DNA of 64,000 bases from an uncultured Oscillospiraceae bacterium. Its GTDB lineage: Bacteria > Bacillota > Clostridia > Oscillospirales > Oscillospiraceae. This document shows positions 53,398 through 61,891 of this stretch, piece by piece; the stretch's first letter is position 1, and each line of letters begins with the position of its first letter. The stretch spans positions 1 to 64,000 of the forward strand of contig CALWON010000001.1 of the NCBI GenBank assembly GCA_944383165.1. The letters are read 5' to 3'. The notes beneath the pieces were generated by a model that worked only from the letters and a program-made list of their open reading frames with translations, did no database searches and was not told the DNA's origin. Both the position numbers and the translations under genes were made by a program.

Positions 53398-55056
53398 TTA
53401 CACTTCCATAATAACCGGTAAAATCATGGGGGAACGCTTGGTTTTCTTATAGAGATAGCTGGAGAGCTCATTTTTGACAGACTGTTTGATGGCTGACCAA
53501 TCAGTAGCATAGCGGGCATCTACATTCATAATCCCATCCAATGCCACCTGACGCAGTTCTTCCATCAGACCTTCCGATTCCTTTACATACACAAAGCCAC
53601 GGGTGATAATATCAGGACCGGAAACCAGTGCACCATCTTCACCAGACATGGATACTACAACAACAACCATGCCGTCCTGCGCCAGATGCCTGCGGTCACG
53701 CAGCACAACACTGCCCACATCTCCCACACCGGAGCCATCCACAAATACCTTGCCTGCGGTGACAGTGCCGGCCAGTTTACAGCCCTTGGCAGTGATTTCG
53801 ATGACCCGACCAATGTCAGAAATAATGACATTGTTGGCAGGCATCCCCATGTCACGGGCGAGTTTGGCATGAATTTGCAGCATACGCTGTTCACCGTGAA
53901 TGGGAATAAAGTATTTGGGTTTAATGAGGGCATGGATAATTTTCAGCTCATCCTGACAGGCGTGACCGGACACATGCAGGGCACGTTCCCGTTCATTGAG
54001 CACCTCGGCTCCTTTGCGGTACAGTTCATTGATCACATTGCCAATGGAATTTTCATTGCCAGGAATGGCAGAGGCAGACATAATAATGCGGTCACCGGGC
54101 AGAATTTCCACCTGACGATGGGTAGAAAACGCCATACGGGACAGGGCAGACATAGTTTCCCCCTGGCTGCCAGTAGTAATAATACAGACTTTATGCTTGG
54201 GCAGGGATTTAATTTGGTTTAGGTCCATCAAAATGCCATCTGGAATATTCATATAGCCCAGTTCTGTGGACACTTTCATAGCGTTTTCCATAGAGCGACC
54301 AGTGACGGCCACCCGTCTGCCGTAGCGGGCAGCCACATCAATAATTTGCTGAAGGCGGTCTACATTGGAGGCAAAGGTAGTGACAATGATGCGCTCCTGA
54401 CACCCCTTAAACAGTGCATCAAAAGAGGCTCCCACACTTCGTTCTGTGCGTGTGAAGCCAGGACGTTCCACATTGGTGGAGTCTGCCAGCAGAGCAAGAA
54501 CTCCCTCATTTCCCAGTGCACCCAGACGGGCAAGGTCAATCATACCACCCTGAATGGGGGTTGCATCAATTTTGAAATCGCCTGTATGAATACACACACC
54601 CAATGGGCAGCGAATGGCAAATCCAACTGCATCTGCAATGGAGTGGTTTACATGGATGAATTCAATGGAGAATTTTCCTACTTTTACTACATCGCCAGCT
54701 TCACATGTAATCAATTTGGTTTTGGAGAGCAGACGATGTTCCTCCAATTTCAGTTGAATGAGACCTGCACTCATTCGTGTGGCATAAATGGGTGCATTGA
54801 TGGAGCGCAGAACGTAGGGAAGTGCGCCAATATGGTCTTCATGCCCATGGGTAATAAAAATGCCACGGATTTTACTCTGATTCTTGATGAGGTAACTTAC
54901 ATCTGGAATCACCACATCAATACCATACATATCATCATCTGGAAATCCCATACCGCAGTCAATCACTACAATATCATTTCCATATTCAAAGACGGTGAGA
55001 TTTTTGCCAATTTCATTCAATCCACCCAAGGATATAATTTTTAGTTTTTCAGCCAT
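53398..55056 (-). CDS. rnj: Ribonuclease J
   Basis: 552 residues from ATG 55056 (MAEKLKIISLGGLNEIGKNL). It is a metallo-beta-lactamase/beta-CASP nuclease with GHEDHIGALPYVL as the HxHxDH metal motif (FITHGHEDH), VNHSIADAVG, HTGDFKID, and the beta-CASP parts ADSTNVERPG and HVSGHACQDELK. It has 5'-to-3' exo- and endonuclease activity in RNA maturation and decay. AAGGAG is 13 bases from ATG; TTG 55068 is closer to it and could be the real start. The upstream 465 bases are structured and described separately. Confidence 0.96.
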   Translation of the reverse strand: MAEKLKIISLGGLNEIGKNLTVFEYGNDIVVIDCGMGFPDDDMYGIDVVIPDVSYLIKNQSKIRGIFITHGHEDHIGALPYVLRSINAPIYATRMSAGLIQLKLEEHRLLSKTKLITCEAGDVVKVGKFSIEFIHVNHSIADAVGFAIRCPLGVCIHTGDFKIDATPIQGGMIDLARLGALGNEGVLALLADSTNVERPGFTRTERSVGASFDALFKGCQERIIVTTFASNVDRLQQIIDVAARYGRRVAVTGRSMENAMKVSTELGYMNIPDGILMDLNQIKSLPKHKVCIITTGSQGETMSALSRMAFSTHRQVEILPGDRIIMSASAIPGNENSIGNVINELYRKGAEVLNERERALHVSGHACQDELKIIHALIKPKYFIPIHGEQRMLQIHAKLARDMGMPANNVIISDIGRVIEITAKGCKLAGTVTAGKVFVDGSGVGDVGSVVLRDRRHLAQDGMVVVVVSMSGEDGALVSGPDIITRGFVYVKESEGLMEELRQVALDGIMNVDARYATDWSAIKQSVKNELSSYLYKKTKRSPMILPVIMEV

Positions 55057-55128
55057 AATACCATTCAAACTCCTTTTTTATCATTTTTAAGAGAGAACAG
55101 CCCTGTTAAGAAAACAGCACGCAAACCG

Positions 55129-55337
55129 GACGAAGAACACAGCTTCTCCTAGACCCTGCCTCGTCTGGAGAATGTTGTGTTTTCTTCGTCTTTCTAAAAG
55201 GGAGCTGTGTCATAAGGACACCAGATTGGTCATACTACCAACAGGGAAGTCCTCTGTGTGATTTAAACGCAATGGGCAACTAAGTATTTAACCCACGCGT
55301 ATAAATAAAACTTTATGTGCCCACCTCAACTGTGGGC
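55129..55337. other. Structured intergenic region upstream of rnj
   Basis: The 478-base gap between rnj and the DUF1653 gene has no convincing coding frame but several helices. A 62-base near-perfect hairpin occupies 55129-55190 (GACGAAGAA arms). AGGAC/GTCCT (55215-55253) encloses TTGGT-N6-ACCAA. GCCCAC/GTGGGC pairs at 55319-55337. TGGGCA near 55273 could pair instead with GTGCCCA at 55317-55323, so two alternative folds are possible. On the minus strand TATACA-N17-TATACT near 55360-55390 could be its promoter. It could be an rnj 5' leader or a separate small RNA; strand and class are unresolved. Confidence 0.45.
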
Positions 55338-55534
55338 AAATCTCAGGAAGTAATCTGTAACAGTATACCATACTTTTGGGATTCTGTATACCACAAAGAT
55401 GGTTGAGATAGAATGGGGAGAAAAAGTGTTAGTTATAGTTTCCTATTTGACTGAATTTCAGCTGGAACACTTGTGATGAATACACAAATATGATATACTT
55501 CCTATGAGAATACATACAGGAAAGAGGGGGCAAT

Positions 55535-55756
55535 ATGGATAAAATTCCATTGGGTCGATACCGCCACTTCAAAGGGGGGCTCTATCAGGTCATTGGGATC
55601 GCATCCCACTCAGAGACGAAGGAACCTATGGTGGTGTATCAGGCATTGTATGGAGAGAAGGGTCTCTGGGTGCGGCCAGCCACCATGTGGAATGCGTGGG
55701 TAGAGCGGGATGGTTACCAAGGTCCTCGCTTTTCTCTTGTGGAGGATGAGGAATGA
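55535..55756 (+). CDS. DUF1653 domain protein
   Basis: 73 residues. LGRYRHFKGGLYQVIGIASHSETKEPMVVYQALYGEKGLWVRP is the typical DUF1653 sequence, a small beta-barrel domain of unknown function. The ribosome-binding site is AAAGAGGGGG. Its stop overlaps the next ATG by 4 bases (ATGA). Confidence 0.92.
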   Translation: MDKIPLGRYRHFKGGLYQVIGIASHSETKEPMVVYQALYGEKGLWVRPATMWNAWVERDGYQGPRFSLVEDEE

Positions 55757-56085
55757 ACATTCAGATTTTCGGGACATCAAAAAGTTTTGACACAAAAAAG
55801 GCAGAGCGATGGTTTAAGGAGAGACGCATTCGGGTACAGATGGTAGACCTGAAAAAATATGGGATGAGCCGTGGGGAATTGAATAGTGTAAAACAGGCAG
55901 TTGGATTGGAGGCAATGCTGGACCCTACACATCCAGACTATACATTGGTACAATATTTGGCGTCAGAACAGGCAAAAATGGAGAAACTGTTTGAAGATCC
56001 TTCCCTGCTCAATACCCCTATTGTTCGCAACGGGAAGCAGGCAACGGTAGGTTACTGTCCACAGGTGTGGGAGAATTGGTCTTAG
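55753..56085 (+). CDS. ArsC/Spx-family protein lacking the catalytic Cys
   Basis: 110 residues with the thioredoxin-like ArsC fold (MNIQIFGTSKSFDTKKAERW, FKERRIRVQMVDLKKYGMSR, LLNTPIVRNGKQATVGYCPQ). The loop that holds the redox Cys in arsenate reductases and Spx reads GTSKSFDT, with Ser in place of Cys. Arsenate reduction is therefore unlikely; a binding or regulatory role is more plausible. It is translationally coupled to the DUF1653 gene. Confidence 0.88.
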   Translation: MNIQIFGTSKSFDTKKAERWFKERRIRVQMVDLKKYGMSRGELNSVKQAVGLEAMLDPTHPDYTLVQYLASEQAKMEKLFEDPSLLNTPIVRNGKQATVGYCPQVWENWS

Positions 56086-56157
56086 ATAACTTGTGTGTAT
56101 GATGCTTTCTGAACAATTTGTGAGATGGGGTATCGCCTGGAACAGGAGGTACTATAG

Positions 56158-56847
56158 ATGAAACATATCCTGATTGCAGACTGTGATATGGCTGTACGCA
56201 GTGAGGTGGGACGGTGCGCCCGTCTGGAGGGATATGAGGTTGCAGAAACAGGGGATGGTCACACTGCAATCGCCCTCTGTAGGCAGACAGGGTTTGATTT
56301 TGTCATTTTGTCCACAGTGCTATATGGAGTGGACGGTTATTCAGTCTGTCAGACTGTACGCAGCTTTTCACAGGTTCCAATTCTGATTCTAACAGAAGGC
56401 GCAGATGAATCTGCTCGAATACGGGGACTAGAATTAGGTGCAGATGACTGTATGGATAAGCCCCTCAACAGTCGAGAATTGATGCTGAGAATTGCAGCAA
56501 TTTTAAGAAGGGGCACACTTTCCTGTGTACAATGTCCAAGACAAATTGAACGGGATGGGATTCTCATTGATTTGCCATCAAGACAGGTGACAGTCAATGG
56601 TACTCTGGCAAATTTAACCCCAAAAGAATTCGATTTACTGGTACTATTGGCAGCACAACCCAATGTAGTGTTTTCAAGAAAAAAACTTTTGGATGCAGTG
56701 TGGGGAGGCTCCTTGCCAGAAGACACACGCACCTTAGATACCCATATTAAGCAGATTAGACGGGCGATTTTCCCTTACAATGACCGCATCGTTACATTGA
56801 GGGGGATTGGCTATCGGTTTGAATTGGAAAAACAACCTGTATCTTAG
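56158..56847 (+). CDS. OmpR-type response regulator with degenerate receiver
   Basis: 229 residues. The receiver domain keeps the N-terminal acidic site (IADCD) and the Lys (CMDKPLN), but the phospho-acceptor position reads FVILSTVLYGVDG, with Ser where Asp is expected. A complete winged-helix DNA-binding domain follows (about 130-225; LTPKEFDLLVLLAAQPNVVF, DTHIKQIRRAI, TLRGIGYRFE). No histidine kinase gene is nearby. It is probably an orphan, phosphorylation-independent regulator. An AGGAGG lies 9 bases before ATG. Confidence 0.9.
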   Translation: MKHILIADCDMAVRSEVGRCARLEGYEVAETGDGHTAIALCRQTGFDFVILSTVLYGVDGYSVCQTVRSFSQVPILILTEGADESARIRGLELGADDCMDKPLNSRELMLRIAAILRRGTLSCVQCPRQIERDGILIDLPSRQVTVNGTLANLTPKEFDLLVLLAAQPNVVFSRKKLLDAVWGGSLPEDTRTLDTHIKQIRRAIFPYNDRIVTLRGIGYRFELEKQPVS

Positions 56848-56853
56848 CAATAT

Positions 56854-56889
56854 GACAAAAGACCTCGGTTTACACCGAGGTCTTTTGTC
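56854..56889 (+). terminator. Terminator after the response regulator
   Basis: A 16-bp perfect inverted repeat (GACAAAAGACCTCGGT and its complement, 4-base loop) immediately follows the stop; the 3' arm ends in CTTTTGTC. Confidence 0.85.
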
Positions 56890-57059
56890 TGTGTGTGTTG
56901 TAAAAGGAGAGAGAAATGGGAGATAATGTATGATTACTGGGTACGCACATATCATACCCAAAAATTAAGACGAAATCATGAAGTTAATGTGAATATTTTG
57001 CAAATAATCCAAGAAGTTTTATGAACAAATCAAGAACAGAGGACAAAATGCACAAAAAT

Positions 57060-57935
57060 TCACACTCCAGTTAGGTCAAAAGGGGGAGTGTACTCCTCTT
57101 TGGCACTGGTCCTCTCCTGATAGAAGCCATCCAGCCCTAAATTCTGCATGTAAGAGATAGCACTGTTGATTTCACCATGCCTCAGACGGCGGTTCAGCTC
57201 AGGAATGGTGTCCAAATTGTTCCAAGGTGTATACTGGCTCATGAGGGAAAAGAGGACAGTGTGAGGGGGAAATGTGTCTGCAACCCAATCCATCACCCGT
57301 TTTGCCTGTGATACCTGACCTGGTAAAATGAGGTGGCGAATGATGACACCCTGTGTCAACAGCCCATTTCCATCCAGTTGATAGGGTCCTGTCTGATGTA
57401 CCATCTCTTGAATGGCAGCCATAGCAACAGATGGGTAGGTGTGGGCATTGGAGTAGCGTAAAGAGGTGGAAGCATCCACATATTTTAGATCTGGTAAATA
57501 AATTTGAACAGAACCGGAGAGAGCTTGCAGGGTTTCCACGCTGTCAAAACCACCAGAGTTCCACACAACGGGGACAGGCAGAGGGGTTTGCAACAATTCC
57601 AAAATCACATGGGCATAGTGGGTTGGATTGACAAAATTGATGTTGTGTGCCCCTTGTGCCACCAGTGCAAGACAAATTTCATGCAATCGCTCCACTGAAA
57701 TCTGTTTTCCATAGTCCTGGTGACTGATTTTTTCATTTTGACAGAAAATACAGTCCAAAGAGCAACCAGAAAAAAAGATGGTGCCTGAGCCTGTGGTGCC
57801 AGAAATGGGTGGTTCTTCCCAATGGTGAAGGGCAGCCCGTGCAACCACTGGCACACTGGGCATACGACAGTGCCCATGCCCTGTATCGCTGTTGCGCAAA
57901 GCATGGCATTGTCTGGGACACATGGCGCAAATCAT
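57060..57935 (-). CDS. Radical SAM protein, PflA-like
   Basis: 291 residues. The radical SAM 4Fe-4S motif CSLDCIFC is within SGTIFFSGCSLDCIFCQN (about 51-68). An N-terminal Cys-rich stretch (CAMCPRQCHALRN...GHC) precedes it. This is the pyruvate-formate-lyase-activase-like group seen in many bacteria, often called YgkA/PflX-like; the substrate is not known here. It overlaps the mutY stop by 4 bases (ATGA). Confidence 0.9.
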   Translation of the reverse strand: MICAMCPRQCHALRNSDTGHGHCRMPSVPVVARAALHHWEEPPISGTTGSGTIFFSGCSLDCIFCQNEKISHQDYGKQISVERLHEICLALVAQGAHNINFVNPTHYAHVILELLQTPLPVPVVWNSGGFDSVETLQALSGSVQIYLPDLKYVDASTSLRYSNAHTYPSVAMAAIQEMVHQTGPYQLDGNGLLTQGVIIRHLILPGQVSQAKRVMDWVADTFPPHTVLFSLMSQYTPWNNLDTIPELNRRLRHGEINSAISYMQNLGLDGFYQERTSAKEEYTPPFDLTGV

Positions 57936-58981
57936 AGTGGATGCACCTCCATAGAGAGTAGATGGGAGGTAATGAAGTTTTGGAAGTCCTGAAATGCATT
58001 GGGAATGGCATAGGAGTGGGCAAGCCCTTCCAAGTCAGCCCACACCCAGCCAGATGGAAGGGCAGGAGAGTTGGTATCTGCCCAAAAGGCGGACATGTGC
58101 CACTCAATATGGGTGAAAATATGCTTTCCAGCGCCTGCTTCATGCCAGTATGGCTGTAATGTGTTCAGGTCTGACTGTGTATCCAGTTCATTGGGATACT
58201 CCCAAAGCCCAGCCAACAGTCCTTTTTTGGGACGCTGCCGGATTGCCACATGCCCATTCCAAAAGAGAAGATAGACCTGTCTATGCTCAATTTTTCTAGG
58301 TTTTTTGGGGGCTTTTACAGGTAGTTTGTGTGTCAGGTTCTTTTGTCTTGCAATACAAAAGGAAAAGGCAGGGCATTCATCACAGAGAGGAGCACCATTG
58401 GGCAGACAGACGGTAGCACCCAGTTCCATCATAGCTTGGTTAAAATTTCCGGGATTGTCCAGTGGTATGATGGTTTGCAGGGCAGTTGTGACCTTTTTTT
58501 TCATGGCAGCGGTAGAAATATCTCCTTCATCCCCTGTGATACGGGCAACCACACGCAAAACATTACCGTCTACGGCTGGTGTAGGCAAATGAAAGGCAAT
58601 AGAACAAATAGCTCCAGCAGTATAATCACCAATACCAGGGAGATTGTGAATTTTGTCATAACTATTTGGGAATACTCCACCGTATTCTGACATGAGAATT
58701 TGAGCCGCTTTTTGCATATTGCGGGCACGATTGTAGTATCCCAATCCCTGCCACAATTTCATTAGCTCATCTTCTGGAAGCTGTGCCAGTGCTTCAATGG
58801 TAGGAACCGCGGATAAAAATCGCTGATAATAGCCCAAAACTGCTGCAACTCTAGTCTGTTGCAACATTATTTCGGAAATCCAGACATGGTAGGGGGTGGG
58901 GGAGGTACGCCAAGGCAAATTTCGAGCCTGTTTTTGGTACCAGAGTAAAAGCGGTGTGGAAAGTTGTTGTAAAGGATTCAT
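57932..58981 (-). CDS. mutY: A/G-specific adenine DNA glycosylase
   Basis: 349 residues from ATG 58981 (MNPLQQLSTPLLLWYQKQAR), with AGGAG upstream. It removes adenine opposite 8-oxoguanine. A helix-hairpin-helix is in NLPGIGDYTAGAICSIAF with catalytic Asp in PAVDGNVLRVVAR. The Fe-S cluster Cys are in CLPNGAPLCDECPAFSFC. The C-terminal NUDIX-like MutT domain (about 225-345; QVYLLFWNGHVAIRQRPKKG) recognises oxoG. Confidence 0.96.
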   Translation of the reverse strand: MNPLQQLSTPLLLWYQKQARNLPWRTSPTPYHVWISEIMLQQTRVAAVLGYYQRFLSAVPTIEALAQLPEDELMKLWQGLGYYNRARNMQKAAQILMSEYGGVFPNSYDKIHNLPGIGDYTAGAICSIAFHLPTPAVDGNVLRVVARITGDEGDISTAAMKKKVTTALQTIIPLDNPGNFNQAMMELGATVCLPNGAPLCDECPAFSFCIARQKNLTHKLPVKAPKKPRKIEHRQVYLLFWNGHVAIRQRPKKGLLAGLWEYPNELDTQSDLNTLQPYWHEAGAGKHIFTHIEWHMSAFWADTNSPALPSGWVWADLEGLAHSYAIPNAFQDFQNFITSHLLSMEVHPL

Positions 58982-59132
58982 GAATAAACTCCTATTTTTA
59001 TACAGATTCACAAAACAGAAGAACTAGACCAAAACTATAATAAAATAGTTATGTTTCATATAATGAATTTGGGAATAGTATTTTATCAGAAATGGTGGTA
59101 AAGTTCTACTTGTCCAAAGGTTAAAAAATTAA

Positions 59133-59168
59133 CGAACCTGTCGAATGCCGCTCTTATCGGCATGTTCG
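59133..59168. other. Hairpin in the gap upstream of mutY
   Basis: ATGCCG (59145-59150) pairs with CGGCAT (59158-59163), and CGAAC (59133-59137) with GTTCG (59164-59168), leaving a 7-base one-sided bulge. The 283-base gap shows no gene. Confidence 0.35.
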
Positions 59169-59211
59169 TGAAAAACCTTTGTAACTCGATTTTCCATTCC
59201 TTCCTTCTCAC

Positions 59212-59262
59212 AAAACAGTCAAAAGCGGAAGTCCGGCGGGACTTCCGCTTTTGACTGTTTTT
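59212..59262 (-). terminator. Long terminator of the C_GCAxxG_C_C gene
   Basis: A 23-bp perfect stem (59212-59234 with 59239-59261) with a 4-base loop and T-rich flanks lies directly after the minus-strand stop at 59265. It is among the longest perfect stems in the window. Confidence 0.9.
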
Positions 59263-59264
59263 AT

Positions 59265-59654
59265 TTAGTTCTGTGTAAAGAGGGTCTCCAGTTGCTCTGC
59301 CATTTCCAGCACCAAATCATCACAGTGCTGTTTTTTGGGGACATTTTCTTCTTTTGCAAAGGTGAGCAGAGTGGTACAGTCAGTGGCACGATGGGCATTC
59401 CGGAAATTTTGAATGAGAGTGGTGGCAGTTTTGGTGTCATATCCTTTCATGCCTGCTAGCATCAAAGCGGCACTTAAGGCACCACAGGCAGAGCCATGTA
59501 ACATACCAGAACCGAAGCAGGAACCTAGTGCGTGTGCCTGCTCTTTGGTCAATCCAACTTCCTGAGCAAAAGGAATGAGCAGGGATTGGGCACAGTTGTA
59601 ATGTACACCATCAGGATTACTGCGTAAATACTGGACTTCTTCTAAATGGGTCAT
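59265..59654 (-). CDS. C_GCAxxG_C_C family protein
   Basis: 129 residues with the family Cys pattern: HYNCAQSLL, GSCFGSGMLHGSACGALSAA, ATDCTTLL and KKQHCDDLV. The spaced Cys residues suggest a redox or metal role. These proteins often occur near radical-SAM or oxidoreductase genes in anaerobes and are poorly characterised. It follows recG by 39 bases on the same strand. Confidence 0.93.
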   Translation of the reverse strand: MTHLEEVQYLRSNPDGVHYNCAQSLLIPFAQEVGLTKEQAHALGSCFGSGMLHGSACGALSAALMLAGMKGYDTKTATTLIQNFRNAHRATDCTTLLTFAKEENVPKKQHCDDLVLEMAEQLETLFTQN

Positions 59655-59693
59655 GGGTTAGCATCCTTTCTTTTTGGGCAGATTTTCTGCCGA

Positions 59694-61787
59694 TCAATTA
59701 AATATATCTGGTGTATCAGCAAAAAGCCGACGAACCCCTTGTAAAACAGGTAGATTGTCTGGTTGGCTGAGGGAGGGATCTGTGGACAGAAGGGAGCGGG
59801 CAGCATCCTGAGCCTGACGCAAAAGCCGCATATCACCGGTCAAATCAGCCAGTGCCATCTGTGGAAGCCCATGTTGCCGTTGCCCAAAAAAGTCACCTGG
59901 TCCCCGTAGTTTTAAATCTTCCTCTGAAATATGGAATCCATCTGTGGAACCTGCCAGAATTTTCAGACGTGTCATGGTGTCAGAATTGCGTGTATTGGTC
60001 ATCAAAATACAATAAGAGGCATATTGACCACGTCCTACACGACCACGAAGCTGATGGAGCTGACTTAGCCCAAAACATTCCGCGTTTTCTATGATAATGA
60101 GAGAGGCATTGGGTACATCCACACCTACTTCTACCACAGTGGTAGACACCAGCACGTCAATTTCTCCCATAGCAAAGGAGTGCATAATTTGTTCTTTTTC
60201 CTTGGGTTTCATTTTACCATGTAGATAGGAAATACGCAAATCAGGAAACCACTCTGTCTGTAGTGTGGTAGAAAATGTGGTGACAGCCTTTCGTTCCACA
60301 GATGCAGATTGAGCAAAAGGGGCAGAGGATGGCTCCTGTTCTTCCACAGAGGGGCAGATAATATATACCTGTCTGCCCTCTTGTACTTGTTTGCGAATGA
60401 AACCATACATGCGTACACGCTTATCTTCACCCACCACATAGGTGGAAATGGGAGTGCGCCCCGGTGGCAGTTGGTCAATCACAGAAATATCCAAATCGCC
60501 ATAGACAATCAGTGCCAATGTTCTGGGAATGGGGGTAGCAGACATCACTAGAACATGTGGGGACAGAGTTTCTGTGTTGCTTGCCTTTCCTGCCAAAGTG
60601 GCACGTTGGGCAACGCCAAAGCGGTGCTGCTCATCCGCTACAATCAGAGCAAGCCGTTGAAAGGAAACTTTGGGAGAAATCAGGGCATGTGTGCCAATGA
60701 CAAAGTCAATTTCACCATTTGCCAAAGCAGTTTGCAGCTTCTTTTTGTTGGCAGGCGTAAGAGAACCAGTGAGCAGTCCCAGACGAATTCCAGTAGAGGA
60801 CAACAAACTGGACAAGGAGTGATAGTGCTGTTCAGCCAGTACCTCTGTGGGAACCATAAGGGCAGCCTGAAAGCCGCTTTTACAGGCAAGCCAGGCAGCA
60901 AAGGCGGCAATTACCGTTTTTCCAGAGCCTACATCCCCTTGCACCAACCGATTCATAGACTTTTTAGAAGTCACATCCTGCAAAATTTCTTCCATCACCC
61001 GTAGTTGGGCGTCAGTGGGTGGAAAGGGCAGCAGAGAGAGAAACTCCTCAATCAGTTGTGGAGAGAGTGGATAGCCAGAAGTTTCAGTTCGTCGCCCCTT
61101 TAGCATGGTCAGACCAGCAGACAGAAAAAACAGCTCCTCAAAACTCAGACGTCGCCGGGCAAGTTCCATTGCCTCAAAGGATTCAGGAAAATGAATATTG
61201 CGACAGGCAAATTCCATCTGTGCCAGTTGGTGGTCAAGTCGAACCTGTCTTGGCAATGTCTCTGGTAAATCTTTGGCACAGGGCATGGCATGACGCACAA
61301 GAGAACAGAGAAAATGATTGGTAATGCCTGCGGTGAGAGCATATTTTGGAATGATACAGCCAGTAAAAGAGGTTTTGTGGACTGGTTCAAAAATGGGATT
61401 GGTCATTGTAAAACGACCGTTGGACAGGTCTACTACTCCATAAAAAATATAGTCCTGCCCAGGGTGGAGGGACTGTGCCACATAGTATTGATTAAAAAAA
61501 GTGAGATAGAGACGGGAATTTTCGTTGATAACTGTAACTTTCACAAGGTCAAGCCCTTTGCGTAGCATAGTATACACAGGGCGATCTGCCACAGTGGCGC
61601 AAATACATACTTTTTCTCCCAAAGGTGCATCGGTTAGGTTATATAATTTACTGCGGTCTTCATAATCTCTGGGATAATATTTGAGTAAATCAACACATTT
61701 TGACAATCCCAACTTCTCCAGTTTTTTTGCCTTTACCTCACCCACACCGGGAAACTCCAGCAATGGGGTTTGAAGGGTAATGTCCAA
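59694..61787 (-). CDS. recG: ATP-dependent DNA helicase RecG
   Basis: 697 residues from TTG 61787, with GGAGG 8 bases upstream. An N-terminal wedge (OB) domain (about 50-150; GEKVCICATVADRPVYTML) precedes the helicase core: Walker A GDVGSGKTVIA, DEQHRFGVAQRA, SATPIPRTLALI and QLRGRVGRGQYASYC. A C-terminal RecG lid follows. It remodels stalled forks and Holliday junctions. It lies downstream of the P-ATPase gene. Confidence 0.97.
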   Translation of the reverse strand: MDITLQTPLLEFPGVGEVKAKKLEKLGLSKCVDLLKYYPRDYEDRSKLYNLTDAPLGEKVCICATVADRPVYTMLRKGLDLVKVTVINENSRLYLTFFNQYYVAQSLHPGQDYIFYGVVDLSNGRFTMTNPIFEPVHKTSFTGCIIPKYALTAGITNHFLCSLVRHAMPCAKDLPETLPRQVRLDHQLAQMEFACRNIHFPESFEAMELARRRLSFEELFFLSAGLTMLKGRRTETSGYPLSPQLIEEFLSLLPFPPTDAQLRVMEEILQDVTSKKSMNRLVQGDVGSGKTVIAAFAAWLACKSGFQAALMVPTEVLAEQHYHSLSSLLSSTGIRLGLLTGSLTPANKKKLQTALANGEIDFVIGTHALISPKVSFQRLALIVADEQHRFGVAQRATLAGKASNTETLSPHVLVMSATPIPRTLALIVYGDLDISVIDQLPPGRTPISTYVVGEDKRVRMYGFIRKQVQEGRQVYIICPSVEEQEPSSAPFAQSASVERKAVTTFSTTLQTEWFPDLRISYLHGKMKPKEKEQIMHSFAMGEIDVLVSTTVVEVGVDVPNASLIIIENAECFGLSQLHQLRGRVGRGQYASYCILMTNTRNSDTMTRLKILAGSTDGFHISEEDLKLRGPGDFFGQRQHGLPQMALADLTGDMRLLRQAQDAARSLLSTDPSLSQPDNLPVLQGVRRLFADTPDIFN

Positions 61788-61854
61788 CAACCACACCTCC
61801 AATACATGGGAATTGCATCATTCTATCACAAATTTGCCATTCCGTAAAGGCGAA

Positions 61855-61891
61855 TAACAGATGGGAGAATGTCTCCCATCTGTTATTTTTT
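61855..61891. terminator. Hairpin at the end of the P-ATPase gene
   Basis: TAACAGATGGGAGA (61855-61868) pairs with TCTCCCATCTGTTA (61872-61885), a 14-bp stem that includes the P-ATPase stop. The T7 run is on the plus side; on the minus strand only TTATT follows, so minus-strand termination may be partial. Confidence 0.65.
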
